The notes under the pieces are model-generated. The model saw only the letters and a program-made list of their open reading frames with translations. It did no database searches and had not been told where the DNA came from. A stretch of DNA of 64,000 nt from Phellopilus nigrolimitatus (taxonomy: Eukaryota; Basidiomycota; Agaricomycetes; Hymenochaetales; Hymenochaetaceae), in assembly GCA_021029095.1 (NCBI GenBank), contig JAJOHG010000004.1, forward strand, positions 992,001-1,056,000, written 5' to 3'. The translations under genes and the position numbers were made by a program. This document shows positions 24,522 to 37,102 of this stretch, one piece after another (the first letter of the stretch is position 1; every line of letters begins with the position of its first letter).

Positions 24522-25701
24522 CTACCAACTCTGAGGCGGCCAATCCGGCAGGCTTTGGAGCGCGGCGTTCAACGACTCGCGCACGCGATTCTTGCTCGCG
24601 AGGTCGCTAGACTGGCGGTATCCTTCAAGGACTTCCTTCATCTGCATCGACGACGCAGTAACGGAATCTAAACATAGCATATATACTGTTAAATTCCTCA
24701 CAGATACCAGTGGCAATTTCATCTTAACTCACCGATGTTGTGATTTGAATCTCTTTGCAGCTGTATTCAGAGGGGGAACAGCACCTGAGCGCGGATCTTT
24801 AAGGAGAGGTCAAGGGATCCCACTCACGCCCTGCAGCCTCTGGCCTTCCACCGGTCCCAGGTAGTATCCGCCTTGCTGTAATCGCAGCTCGACTTGGCTC
24901 TTGTGCGACTCCCACGCGATGCGCAGAGCGTCGAACGCATTGAGCGCCTGCCGCCAGCTCACGCTGTCCCACATCTCGAGCTCGCGCTTGTGCGAGCGGA
25001 TGTATTCCCGCGGGTGTGGATTACCGCCGTAACTCCCTGGGCTGCTAGAGGCAGTAGACCCAGTGTATGAAGACGATGAGGGTTGAGGCTGATGTAGATT
25101 ATTGCTCGATAACCTTCGTGGGTGCGCATGAGAAGTCACTCACCTGGGATCTGAGAGGGTCGAATTCCGACACGTTGGGCTGCGCTTGCGGTTGGCCGCC
25201 ATATCCCTGCTGGCCTGCATACCCCTGGTATCCGGGGCCACTGTACTGTGGCGGGGCATAACCTCCATACTGCTGCTGCTGCTGCTGCTGCTGTTGCGGA
25301 AAGCCGCCACTGTAACCACCCTGGTATGGCATACCCGTCATCTGCGAGCTTACTGGGCCCGCGCTATACCCCGCACCATATCCCGCACCACCTCCGTTTA
25401 ACGAGCCATACGGGCTAGCGGGCCCCTGCTGCTGCCAACCATTGAAAATCTGCTGAGGTTGCTGAGGTTGCTGTGGTTGCTGCGGATGCTGAAATTGCGA
25501 GGGCTGCTGAAAGCCGGAGCCCAGCTGCTGACCATAGCCGGAGGCAGTAGGGTAGACACCGGGCGATGCGTACCCACTGCCCGTCCTCTCGAGTGTCCCA
25601 ATGTCGGGAAAGCGATTTGACGAGTTTGACGGGTCGTCGATAAATGGGTTGTTGGACAGGGATGTCGGGACCGGAGAAGAGCCGTAGCTGGAGTTGTACA
25701 T
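24522..25701 (-). CDS. Gln/Gly/Tyr-rich protein with conserved C-terminal region
   Basis: Function unknown. From ATG 25701 (MYNSSYGSS) the first about 185 residues are low-complexity: an NPFIDD motif of the NPF type bound by EH domains, repeated QPQQP units, a run of nine Gln at about 25265-25295 and GYG/YGG repeats, a prion-like composition. The next exon begins PQPSSSSYTG and holds the more ordered part HPREYIRSHKRELEMWD then WRQALNAFDALRIAWESHKSQVELRLQQGGY. Two more small exons give LQRDSNHNI and DSVTASSMQMKEVLEGYRQ, ending LPDWPPQSW. All introns keep phase. A role in endocytosis is suggested only by the NPF motif. Confidence 0.65.
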
Positions 25702-26422
25702 AGCCAGTCTTTCGAGAACCTATTGAGTGCTGGCTGTATGTTTGATACAGAGTTGATTGAGTCTAGGAAAAATTGGTTGCGAATCGCGATGAATAAGCCA
25801 GTACGAAAACAGCCTAGGAGGATGGCAAGGAGACGACTCGGAGCAGCGCTGCGGATCGGATTCGCCTGGCTGCACGTGTCCAGATACGCGTGCCAACGAC
25901 GCGTCGGTTTAGGTCTGTTTATTATTCAGGTCGCTGCTGACTCATCGACATTCATCTCGATCCTGCCAGTTGCACATCCTTCTTGCTTTTCGTGTTATTT
26001 AAAGTTAATTTCAGTTTAGAAAACATCAAATCTCCAACGTGTAGTTTGAAATGAGTAATTCAAAATAAATACATGTAAGTGAAACTGCGCGCATTGAAAG
26101 ACACTGTGGTAAGCATGTGTTACGAGTATGCCACTTTTTTCTAAAAATACATCCAACATACAAAAGAACATTCTCTGACGAGTTTCTGAGTTCCCACTTG
26201 TTTCCAAACTGGCGAATAGCCTGTGAAAGAGATTAGAGAAACTATATGTCAAGGTTTTCTCGACTAGTATGTCAATTCGAAGTCAAGAATCGCACAAAAA
26301 GCACATCTGTACCCAGCTTGCGAGTCTACGCTAGCACTTGTCCGACCCTATGCCTAAAGATGTAATATATAGATAATTAGCATGTCGCGAACTCGAATTG
26401 TGTTCCAAAGTAGACGTGGAAC
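25702..26422. other. Intergenic, about 0.7 kb
   Basis: AT-rich sequence upstream of the Gln-rich gene and downstream of the F-box gene. No credible exon on either strand. Confidence 0.45.
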
Positions 26423-29168
26423 TTACTTGGCGCGTCTATGCTTGTCCAGCTTTCCTTGGCAGGCAAAGTTTGAAGAACGGTAGTCAAAGATGCCTAGTGC
26501 AATGCACTCCCGACACGTCAAACGAAGATGTTTGCGCCCGTTATGCCCAACGCACTCGCAGGGCCAAATACATATTGATTTCTCTAGGTCGTATCTTGCG
26601 GCTTCGAACAGTATTTCTTCGTAGAACTGGCTTGAGTCTGGAGATGCAGGCGAAGAAGTGACTGAGTTCACTGTTCGCAGTGTCGCGTCTGTACCAATAT
26701 ACGCGGCGAGTGGGGCGGGATCGTTCTGATCGTGATCGTGAACATTCACGATTTTACAGTTAACGTGCCTAGAGAAAAATATGATCGAAGAGGATGAAAA
26801 CAATATCAGAATTCGTCGTCGAGCATGGCGAAAAAATGTGTGAGTAATGCGAACCGTTGCTTCTCGACTTCCCTTTCCGCGTAATCTTTATATTCGATAT
26901 AAAAGTGATTCACCTACGCGTATCACCGGTTGTTACTAGTGCGAGCAAATCAATTAAAATCAGATACGTACTAGATTTCTCCACGACTTCATCTCGCGAC
27001 ACGTCGGGTGGCAACGCAAGCACACGAAGGTGTTTCCAAGTGCTTCCATATCATCCATGGTCTTAGAGCCTGGAATGGCAAGATCCAAGTATAATGCATC
27101 GGCATAACGGAGGCCATTATACGAGGCCGTTCCGAGTGCCCATTGAAAAGGCTCATTACTACGGAAGTAGTGAAGTTCACTGAAGCAGTGTTTGGCAAGC
27201 TCTTCTAGCATTTCAGAGAACGTGTACAAGCACTGATTTCCATATTCCCAGATTGTGAAGAATGTCGTCGGGTGCTGCAGGATGTCCTGGGTTTTGGTTT
27301 CCTCGTTTCTCGTAAGCTCGCGGTCGGGCTCCGAAGAATTGCTTGCTATAGTATTGATGGCTGGTACTCCCGCTTCGCGTCGAGCACGTACGATCGCGGA
27401 CGCACCCTCTTCTTCAAGTTTGAGTAGACGCGCATTGCTTCGCTCAATTGCATACTGCTTAATATAACTCTGTTGCGCTTCAGGTATTTCAGTCCATACT
27501 TGATCGCTTTCGAATAGTTGCTTCGCGAGTGGCAGTTCAAGAAGCTCTGAAGGGACGATATAGTAGTCTTCGGGGGCAGAACCTCGAGAATAGAGGAGCT
27601 CTTTCGTCGCGTAGCCGAACCTCCGCTGACGGAGCTTCTTCTCTAGTTCAATTTTCTTTTCTCTTCTGAGACGTATAGTTTCCTCGAGTTGGGGACGGAT
27701 ATTCTCCCAAACTGGTTAACCGCCGGGTCAGCGCTTTACAGAGAAAAGGAAAGGAAAGAAAGCACCATACTTCGCTCGGTTAGGGGCCGCGGCTGGTCAA
27801 TAAGATTGGACCACTTCCAACCATTCTGGTCAATATTGGATTCGAGGTCTTCTGGAGAATATCCAATGTTTATGAGTTTGTTGACAATGCTGTCACAAGA
27901 AAAGTTAGTACATGGTGGTCACGAGAAATCGAAAGCCATACCTATCCTTGCGGCAGTTCCTTATCCTCTGAGCATTTTTGGTCTTCGCCGCTTTCGCGTC
28001 CTCGAGCCACCGATTTAGAGCAGGTGCAGACTGAATATACGTGTTTTTAGTTTATATAATAGCTTCAACGATATAAATTCGTTCATACCAGGTATTTTTG
28101 GCGAGATGCCTCGTGTCCTGCGTCCAAGAATTCTCTTCGCTGTTGACAATCTCCACCAAAGGACATGTATTTTTTGAGAGCAGCTTCGACCTGAGGGAAG
28201 TAGAACGTGAAGCTACGCAGGTCCGAAATATCTAGTGCTTCGATAATTTCTCCCTCACAAGATAGTACTGATGGATCCTCTAAAAAAAGTAGAAGAGTAA
28301 GTGTATACTGAAGCTTGCAGTCGCCGATGAAACACATACTTGAGAATCCAGGAATTAGCATGAAAACAGAAAGACATTCTTCTTTATTGCTTGGCATATC
28401 GGTTTGTTCGCACATCCAAAAATCTGTTTTCTGCATGCTGAGAAAGACTCGGAAGTAAGACAGTGACGTTCAGTATTAAAAAATGAATGCAAACGTTTTA
28501 TTAGTACATGCGCGGCAGAGTCTTATCCTTTGCGCAACCATACGCTTATGCGCTCTCGAATATAAGCAATGCTAAGACGAATGTCAGATTTATGTATCTT
28601 TGATATCTTTAAGACGCACGGTGCAGTATTTATCAAAAACGAAACTAGCATATTGAGGCGAGCTAAGATCCGAGGGGCATTTCGGTAGTTCGACGGCCTT
28701 TTCCGCTGCACGCCAGATTGGCTTTGAATTTTTAGACATCAATAGGCCACGTATTGCTTTAGACGATCTCGACATGCGAAGAAGATCATCTGGCCCCAGA
28801 TAGTGAGCAATCTAGCGAAGCAGTTATATCAGTGCTCAGATGAAAAACTAGAAAAGAAGCCGACCTCGAAAAAGATATCATCAAGCATGAGAACCTTCAT
28901 GGCGAGCCTACCAGCTAGTCGCTTCTGATTACCCAGTGGCTTTGTGACAGCCAGTCTCGCATGCGTTTCTTCTGCCCTTCCAATGTGTTGAGTCTTTATC
29001 CGCTTGGTCTGCCTTTCATCCTGCTCTTCTCTGGACTTGTTGGGTTCATTCTTAGCTGAGGTGCGTTTCGAACGCAGAAGCCTCTTGACGCTGGGAGTGA
29101 TTTAACTTGACGTTTTGTATGCCCACATTGGCGATGTTTACTTACGTTGATCTCAGAGCTGCAAGCAT
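26423..29168 (-). CDS. F-box protein with zinc-finger-like segment (possible pseudogene)
   Basis: Agaricomycete F-box family, a likely SCF ubiquitin-ligase adaptor. From ATG 29168 (MLAALRST) a basic, Lys/Arg-rich region leads to MLDDIFFEIAHYLGPDDLLRMSRSSKAIRGLLMSKNSKPIW, the F-box, then LPKCPSDLSSPQYASFVFDKYC and a Cys-containing exon (ACRKQIFGCANKPIC). The long C-terminal part includes FYFPQVEAALKKYMSF, LNRWLEDAKAAKTKNAQRIRN and FVCLRCHPTC. Near 26812-26816 the reading FFAMLDDEF runs into TGA with no GT donor nearby, while the following frame HVNCKIVNVHDHDQND is open to the stop at 26423. Either an unusual intron or a premature stop removes the tail. Confidence 0.7.
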
Positions 29169-29786
29169 CGTTGAGTCTGAAGAAGTTGATCGAGTCCGTG
29201 GTGGTTGAAGATCAATAAGTCATAGACCACGCGTCGCGTATTAATGCATATTGTGGCTGCAGCGCGTGGAAACAACATACCGCTTACGGTACACGCGTTG
29301 TGGCTATCTGATGAGCTGGCGGGGTTCGTCACACATTTACTAACTATGAGGTAGAAGGTTATAGGTCAGAGCTGTTTTACGCGAACAGTGAGCATGGTAG
29401 CATGCGGATTCTAACCTCAGCGAGCCGAGTTATGATTTTGCATAGCACTCGGACTTCGTATGCATGTGAATATGGCGAACTTACGCATTATGCAAGGATG
29501 CTTGGTACTCTATAGTCGATGGAATTTGTGATATTACTCCATGAGAACTTGGAACTTCAATGTCTGCTTGTGCGGTCGGGCTCGCGTTAGCCAATGTGGC
29601 TGGCGGTAGCTATGAGTCCGTGTCCCAGAATGGATGTCGATCCCTGTCTGACATAGCGCCTTACCTGATGCGACATGGTCGCACCACTTTTTGGCCGGCG
29701 CCCGCCCGGCTTTCTCATTACCGACGACGACGACGACCGCGACCGCGACCGCGCGGACGGTTTGTACGACAGCGACAACGACCGTG
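29169..29786. promoter_or_regulatory. Divergent promoter of F-box gene and SUR2
   Basis: About 620 bp between two divergent starts. It should hold both promoters. Low-complexity (cga/ccg)n lies at 29721-29760, just upstream of the SUR2 start. No specific box stands out. Confidence 0.4.
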
Positions 29787-30889
29787 ATGACTTCGACTAT
29801 GGCGGGAAACATCACCGACGTCCCGTTTTTCTCAGACAACGCTAGTCTGCATCACTATGTGCACGCCGCGCCGCCATTCTACTTTACCTCCCGCCCGACC
29901 ATCTTCAATCGGATTTCGGACGAGACGCTCTCTCTCGTCGTGCCCATCGTCGCCTACTGGGGCTACTCCCTCTTCTTCCAAATCCTCGACTCGCTTGACT
30001 GGCCGCTGCTCAACAAGTACCGCATACACGAGTCAGCCGAGGTCAAGACACGCAATCGTGTTACTAAGACAGACGTCCTCTTGGCGGTCATTTTCCAGCA
30101 AGTTATACAAACGGCGCTCGGAATCTACTGGATGAATGGCGACGAAGAAGTACATTCCTGTCTGACGGATCTGGGGAGCATCAGAAACGCCGTCATTTTC
30201 GGCGCGAGGCACTTGCTCGGCGAACCGACCGCGGTGCAGTTCCTGCGCGCGTACGGACCCGTATCCGTCTGGTTTTTGTATTGGTGGGCGATACCACTTG
30301 GGCAGCTCGTTTTTGCAATGTGAGCTCTGACCGCTTTACCGCCTATCCCACGACGCTCACTGTTTCGATTTCGCTTAGGTTCTGTATTGATACTTGGCAA
30401 TACTTCCTGCACCGCGCCATGCACATGAACAAGTTTCTTTACAAGCATTTCCACTCATGGCATCACCGCCTATACGTGCCCTATGCTTTTGGTGCGTTGT
30501 ACAACCACCCAGTCGAGGGCTTTCTCCTGGACACTCTCGGCGCCATGATCGCGGATTCGCTCTCGATGATGTCCGTGCGCCAGGCGAGTGTGCTGTTCGC
30601 ATTCTCGACCATGAAGACGATCGACGACCACTGCGGGTACCGCCTGCCGCTTGACCCGCTGCAGCTACTCTTTGGAAATAACGCGGATTATCATGACATA
30701 CATCATCAGGTACAAATCTTATGCTTATCGTCTAGTCAATCTGAGAGACTGACTTATTGATAGATCGTTGGAATCAAGAGTAACTTTGCGCAGCCTTTTT
30801 TCATTCATTGGGATACAATCCTCGGCACACGGATGACGCGCGAGACCCTTGAGCAAAGAAAGCGTCGCACAAAAGAGAAGATGACGTGA
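29787..30889 (+). CDS. SUR2: Sphinganine C4-hydroxylase (SUR2-type)
   Basis: ER di-iron hydroxylase that makes phytosphingosine from dihydrosphingosine. Three exons join (introns at about 30320-30378 and 30709-30763). The histidine boxes of the fatty-acid hydroxylase superfamily are all present: FLHRAMHMNKF, HSWHHRLYVPYAFGALYNHP and, at the intron, YHDIHHQ. Hydrophobic segments include LSLVVPIVAYWGYSLFFQIL, TDVLLAVIFQQVIQTALGIYW and VSVWFLYWWAIPLGQLVFA. The N-terminal FFSDNASLHHYVHAAPPFYF and KTRNRVT also fit SUR2. Length is about 330 residues, as usual. ATG 29787 is preferred; ATG 29799 or an upstream in-frame ATG at 29691 (Thr-rich) are alternatives. Confidence 0.9.
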
Positions 30890-31164
30890 GCGTCGTGTCT
30901 CGAATAACTACTACTACCTCCAAATCCGTTGGGGGCTAAATACCCCCTACTTCTTTTGCGCACGACTCATTATGCACACACCACTCGTCTTTTTCTATCT
31001 TTCGGAGGGTATATTGTTATGTATCTGTATCATATTACACTTTATAATATGTAATCACAAAGAATCCCGACTTCATTGTTGCTGGCATAAAAGATAATTT
31101 ATTTCGGATCGTGGAAGGACTGCCGACACAATTAGGGAAGGTCTCTCCGGCTGAAGTCCTGAGA

Positions 31165-32159
31165 TTATAGGCGGAAGCGTAGGTAGGCCATGAGGAGGGC
31201 AGAGCAACCGGTCACTACACAAGAGTTTAGCAAAGGAACTCTCCCAACAAGATGGATCACAAACCAAATCCAACGAGGTACTGAAGAGTTACGGCCTGCA
31301 GCAGATTTCGCCTTGAGAAAGTATAATTCAGCACTACGGCAAAACAGCTCACCTTCGAGGCCTGTATCGCCGTTCGCAGCTCAGCTATCTCTCTCTCAAT
31401 ACGCGTGTCGACCTCCTTGATCTTGAGCTCCTGGCCCGACGACGATTCGCGCATTCGACCTGTATTCATGACCGGATCAACATGTTCCGCGATAACGCGT
31501 TACGAGCCGACGCACCCTTCTCGAGGTTGAGGTCCAGGCGCACGCCGGCCTGGGTGCGCGTGATCTCCTCCCGCAGGCGCTGCTTGAGTCGCTCGAGGTC
31601 GGTTACGAGCCGGTCGTTATCCGCCTTCATCATCGACAGGTCGTTCTTCTCCATGAGCTGCAGCTCCGACTTGAGCTGCGCGAAATCGACCTTCTGCGTG
31701 TATTGGTGCTGCAATCACAATTTCCAAGTTGCGATTAAAGGCTGGTACAAAGTAGACAGGGGGCATGCAATGCATGGGTTGGGCGGACGGCGCACATACC
31801 TTCTCCTGGTCAGTCTTCGTGACCATGTTGCTTGTCATATTGCGGATGCTCTCGTCGACAACCTCAGCCATCGCGCTCATGATGCCCTCTGCCTGCGCAC
31901 GGTTGAGGCCCTCGCGCTCGAGACGCTGCACGAAGTGGTGAGTGTCGAAATGGAAGTCGTGTGCTATGGGCGACGTGTGGAACGCTCGGGCACCGTCGGG
32001 GAGGCCGCGCATCCGCGCCATCGACGAGGAAGATGTGGAAGATCCAACATTAGATATGATTGAGCTAGTGGATGCAGGTAGTTGGCGCGAGGGGAGATGC
32101 GCTAGACCGTCGTAGCGGAAGGCCTGACCCGTCAGACGACCGAAGTGCGAGAATGGCAT
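31165..32159 (-). CDS. Mitochondrial coiled-coil protein, Fmp32 / CCDC90 (MCUR1-like, DUF1640)
   Basis: Inner-membrane coiled-coil family linked in yeast (Fmp32) to cytochrome oxidase assembly and in animals (MCUR1) to the calcium uniporter. ATG 32159 (MPFSHFGRLTGQAFRYDG) opens a Ser/Arg-rich presequence of about 60 residues, then FHTSPIAHDFHFDTHHFVQRLEREGLNRAQAEGIMSAMAEVVDESI, the family core, and coiled coil (HQYTQKVDFAQLKSELQLMEK ... LKQRLREEITR). Two last small exons supply the C-terminal membrane anchor: AVTLQYLVGF then VTGCSALLMAYLRFRL, stop at 31165. Length is about 250 residues, typical. Confidence 0.85.
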
Positions 32160-32519
32160 TATCTATGCGCCGTTATGGGTTCGATTATATGAGTTGATTT
32201 CAGACGTAAAATAGAATGTATCGGTGTGTAGCAAGAGCAATGAGCAAAGAATGTAATTCAATTGAGATGTTAGCAGAGCGTAGATGCATGAGATAGTCGC
32301 GAGTAAGCCGCGAGATAAATGGGGTTTTTTATTTATTACCCAAATATGAGGTGCCTTTTGACAGAAAATTTGGCTATAGCTCGTTCAAACATTGTGGTTA
32401 TGGCTACATAAGAAATGTCGTGAAAAGTAAAGACATGTATACTAATATGTAAATTAGAGGACACAAGAGCCAGGTAATGCGACCCCCTGCCCCTTGGCAC
32501 GAGAAGCGAAAGAAAACCA
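32160..32519. other. Short intergenic
   Basis: 360 bp, AT-rich, holding the Fmp32-like promoter and the 3' region of the next gene. Nothing further seen. Confidence 0.4.
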
Positions 32520-34633
32520 TCATTGTTTTGACAACAGTTCTTTGTCCTTCGACAAGTTGATCAGAACACCCTGCTCGATCGTCGTTTCCCACAGCTCAAC
32601 CTTTGCCCGTGCGATCTCCGCCGCCAACTGCTCGCGTCGAACTTTCCCTCTCCGAAGTACGTCTTCTCGATCCAGCCTCTTGCTCGTCGACCTGCTCGGG
32701 CCTGATCGCGGGCGAGCGGCCATATCTGTGATAGGCGGGAGGAACCGCACATTCTGGGAAGGAGCTTGGAGTCTAAAAACCTGCGTTTGCATCTGCGTAG
32801 TCTCGGATTGCACGGGTGTTACAGCTGGCTGGGACGTCGTCCTGTCCAGAGGCGGGGAAGGGGTATGCATTATAGAGTTCACTACAATCGAAAACAATCA
32901 GTAAAGTCATTGTATTAAAGTGAAATTCGTTACATACCTGGAGTGGGTATATTAATCTCTAAACGTCCTGGGGTCGGAGCTTGTTCATTGTCAATAGCAG
33001 ATTCAACGCCCACAAACGATTCTGGAATCGAAGGTGGATAGGAAGTGCGTTCGCTGGTAGAATCCGTTGCCACGGTAGGAGTATACGAAAAATCAAATAG
33101 CGCTGGATCGATCGGGATATCATCGAGGCCGAAATTGAAGCTCTGCGACTGGGAGAATATCGAGTTCGTAAAGGCGTTTTCTTTATTACAATCAGCAGAG
33201 GAAGGGCGAGTGAAATCACATGGAGTAGGTAATCGAGTGGAAGAAGTCAAAGTCGGGGAATTAGACGCAGTCGGGGAGAATCCGAAAGTGGACATCGCAG
33301 CCAGATCATCACCCGTCAGATGGATATTATTGCTGCTAAGGGCGTCATTGACTGCACCTAGCAGTGTCTCTAAATCGGATTCGAAACTCTGCGCAGATAA
33401 GCCAGTACCATGCTCATCAGAGGCGAGAAAATCTGGACACATAGTTTCTTGTGCGGAAGTCGTAGAAGAGGTAGGGGAGTTCGAACTCCCTTGAACGAAT
33501 GACGAGGTATCGTAGAATGTTCCATCTACCGGCAGATCGTCCCTCCCATAATTTAATACCGATGGTCGATAATGTCTAAGATGATCTTCTGCTGGCGGCG
33601 ATTCCGACGATTTCTTCTTTTCTTTTGCCTTCTCCTGAACATAGGACTTCACCGCGGCCTTTTGGACGGCATCCCGAACTAATGTGACGAGCTGCATCAT
33701 CAATCTCTTTCCTCGTTCCCTTTCCCAGTCTTGCAAGTAATGTTTCGGACCTTCATCTGAGGGGAAGGGATAAGGGACATCCCAGTCCTTCGCGCCCGCT
33801 GGCACAGAGTTAAGTCGTCGTCGTTTAAGAGGCGGAGCCGCAAGATCGGGATGAGCGGCAGACGCATTGTGCGCTTGATACTGATGGACAGCATGGCCTG
33901 AGCAGCAGCCTACATTGGCAGTTGTACCAAAGTAGGGAAGCAGAGAGCGAAGGACAGGGAAGATGTTCCCCTGCGAAATCAACGTATCTGCAACGGCCTG
34001 GCCGCTCGGTGGAGGCATCTGCGTCGGTAACTGCTGCTGGCGAGCTTTCCAGGCGGACGAGCTGATCGAAGGCGCCTCCTCTTCTACTACGATCGGATTT
34101 TGCAGTGAGGTCCCCCGACTGCTCCGTGTAGACAACTGCGCAGGGTTGATACCTCCCACGACGCCCGCCAGACCGAGCAAAGCCTGCTGATTCCTCAGGA
34201 AATTGGGTGGAAGAGGCGAACTCAAGTCGGGAAGAGAAAAAGCCGGCCCACTAGGAACAGGAGCAGGGCCAGGCGGTATCGATTTCGCCTTCCTCTTAGC
34301 CGGCTTCGCTTTCTTGCGAGGAGGCACAAGCGAGACCGCCCTCCCTCCACTCGGGTCTAACTCCAACGGTGCACCACGTTGCGATCTGGGCGCGGGCGGC
34401 GCTGGCGTTGCGCGCTGTCTCGGCGGGGACGCTGGGAGGCTGACTACATGTTCAGAATTGTTATGGGAACCAGGAAGTGCAATGGTCCCCACATTTTTTG
34501 GAAGTGTGTTCGACGCAGCCGAGCTCCCTGGGAGCGCGAGCAACGGCGCCGACGTACCTCTATATGGCGGCGGTGAGGGAGGGGGCGACCCAAAAAGCGA
34601 GTCTGCGTCGCCGTCGTTGTTGTAGTCGCTCAT
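32520..34633 (-). CDS. Nuclear-looking low-complexity protein, unknown function
   Basis: I do not recognise the family. Two exons join in phase (GTATGT donor at about 32939, acceptor at about 32886). The protein is about 690 residues, rich in Pro and Ser. Basic patches PPRKKAKPAKRKAK and PPLKRRRLN resemble nuclear localisation signals. A more ordered block lies near 33700-33800 (DWDVPYPFPSDEGPKHYLQDWERERGKRL, then LVTLVRDAVQKAAVKSYV). An acidic/aromatic segment FNFGLDDIPIDPALFDF near 33075-33130 looks like a transactivation region. The C-terminal exon has RRGKVRREQLAAEIARAKVELWET, a helix. A transcription or chromatin role is possible but unproven. Confidence 0.65.
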
Positions 34634-34840
34634 GAAGACATCGACGGCGCATGCGCATATGGTGGTTCACACCTCGAGGGAGGGGGAGAGTGTAAAAAAG
34701 TGCATGACTCAGCATTTCCCACACTCGAGCAAGGCATCGTGTCACCAGGCCTTTCCGAATCAGAGGTGAGCCTCTTCATGGATTATGAATTACTTTCATA
34801 GACGAGATTGAGTACAATAAAATCAATCGCTTACAGCAAA

Positions 34841-37102
34841 TTATTTCCAGCCAAGTACAGAGCCCACCTTCCCGAACACTGATCGTGCCGGAACCGAGTC
34901 CGTCTCCTTCACTGGCGATAGCGCTGTCGGAATATTCAATCCACCATCACCCTGTGACAGAAATGTATGAACAAAATGGGATTGAATGAGCGGGGAAGCG
35001 CAGAGATAGCCTACCTTTGGCAAGTCATCCCAAGGAAACGTCATGGGCTGCGACGGAGGGAACAGCCTCTTCTTTTTCTTCTTAGGCTGCAGCACGTTCT
35101 CGTCGTCTCCGCTCTCGGCAGCAGTAGCAGCAGCAGCAGCCTTCTCTCGGGCACCTTGTCTGGAGTTTGGCTTACGGCCTTTGGTCTGATTCGTGGGACG
35201 AATGCTCGCGCTGTCGTCTGTCGTATCCTTTTCCTTTGTTCGTGCCCTTGCACCACGTACTTTCGGCGCTTCTTCATCATCAGTCGCGTCGGTCTTCTCT
35301 TTTCCTCTGGTCCTGCTTTTCGTCTTCGTCTTCGCTTTCGGCTCCTCTTCCACCACCTCCTCAGCCTCACTTGGGGCCGCAGTAGTTTTCCCCTTTCTCG
35401 TGCCCCTGCTTCTTTTCGGCGGAGCCTCAGGTTCTTCCTCGGGTTGTTCCTCCACTTCCTCTGCATCGTTCTCTGGCTGTTCCTGCTCCTGATCGACCTC
35501 CTGCTCTTGCTCCTGCTCTGATTCCTCCAATGATTTGTTCTTCCTCTTCCGAACTCCAGCGGCCTCTCTGCCCTTTGAGCGAGCTTGTGATTTCCCGCGT
35601 CTAGGCTGTGGAGCCTCTTCCTCTCCCTGCTCTTCAGCGGACTCCTCGACTTCCTCCGGCTTCGCCTTTCGGTATGCAGGCTTGGCGCGGACCCGTGGCT
35701 TAGGAGTAATCTGATTTTCAACCTCACGTTCCGAAGCAGCAGGCTGTTCGGTTTCAGCTTCACTAGCGGGCAGCTCGACCTCATGTGCGTTTCTCTTCCC
35801 CTTAAAGTTGATCGTCAGTAAGAGACCATTATGCAGAGTACCTATTCAACCTGCACTCACGTTTCGGTGCTGCTCCTTTGGCAAATTTGCGCTTTGAAGC
35901 TTCTCAAGGAGTCTGTGCGCCTTACGCAACTCTTTCGCCGCTTCGTCAGATTCGGCTTGCGCTTTGGCTGCTAGATTTTGCGCTTCCTCGGTAACGTCCT
36001 AAAACATTTAAAAAAAAGTAAGTCTTTAACACCATGGAACAGAGATGAGTACAGACAGCCATCCGGTCGTTCTCCTTTCTCAGCTTCTCTACTCGCTTCA
36101 ACTCCGTCCCTAGCGTCTTTGCGTTCTCCTTCTCGGACTTCTCCAAGTCCTTTACTCTCCCTTGCAACTCCTTGACCTGCACTTCCAGCTCGATCCTCCT
36201 TTTCCGCATTTCCTCCATCTCTGCACCGCCCTTGGTATCCAAGCTCTGCCATTTGTCCAGCTGCCGTTTGAGATCTGCATTGGTACGCTTGAGTTCACCA
36301 TTCGCGGTTTCTAACTCAGATGCGTTCGTTCGCGCGCCCTCAAGTTGTAGCGTCGCCCGCTCAAGCTTTGAGGAGGACGTTTCGAATGAGACTTTTTGAG
36401 CGGCGTTCTCCTCGCGAAGCTTGACAGTTTCAGACTGCAGAGTAAAAATATCCGTTGTATATTGAATTCCTTAGACAAAGTACAGTAGAGACGGACCCGT
36501 AAAGATGATAATTCAGCTTCAATGGCCTTCACCTTGCTGTTGGCTTCCTTTCGGAGAGTATCCGACTTCTTCAGATTTCTCGTCAAGGTAGTGACGGCCT
36601 CCTCATACTGGGCCACAAGTTCTCCCGAATCCTTCTCCCTCTGTTCAGCGAGCTCCTCTAACGCGTCTTCAAGATCTGCGACTTTCGCTTCAAGTTCTCC
36701 CTCCTTCGCCTGGAAGAGCGTGAGTCTATAGTCGCGATGGACGACGGCGATCCGCTCGCGTCTGTTCTCCTCTTTTTCGTACAGCGCGCGGAGTCGCTCC
36801 TTGTCGAGCTCGTTCTTCGTGCGGAGGTGCACGATGCGGTGGCTTGCGAGCAACGAATCGCAACCTTCGCGCCACTCTTCGCGCTCCTGTAGCGTCGCAG
36901 CCTTCAGGCGAGTCACTACGTCGATGCCGCGGTCTTTCTCGTCTTGGAGTGCTTGCTGGAGCCGCCGGATGTTGTGTTCGCATGTACGATTCTTCTGGAC
37001 AAGTTCATCAATATGCTGCTGCAGAGACGCTGCCATAGCTTCCTGCGGCCCTGTTGAAGGCGCCGCAGCGATTCGAATGGGACTTCGACCCACAAGCGCC
37101 AT
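34841..37102 (-). CDS. Long coiled-coil protein with charged tail, unknown function
   Basis: About five exons. From ATG 37102 (MALVGRSPIRIAAAP) roughly the first 350 residues are heptad-like coiled coil (LQQHIDELVQKNRTCEHNIRRLQQAL ... LEAKVADLEDALEELAEQ ... LEVQVKELQGRVKDLEK). The second half (34990-35800) is a low-complexity tail of Glu/Lys/Arg repeats (EQEQEQEVDQEQEQ, KAKTKTKSRTRGKEK) with PKKKKKR, a likely nuclear localisation signal. The last exon is short and ordered-looking: GDGGLNIPTALSPVKETDSVPARSVFGKVGSVLGWK. The architecture is like nuclear structural or kinetochore/spindle proteins, but no family-defining motif was recognised. Confidence 0.65.

Noticed and set aside
35041..35784. 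A 247-codon Arg-rich open frame
   Set aside because: Shadow of the charged tail of the coiled-coil gene; no start context and pure low complexity.
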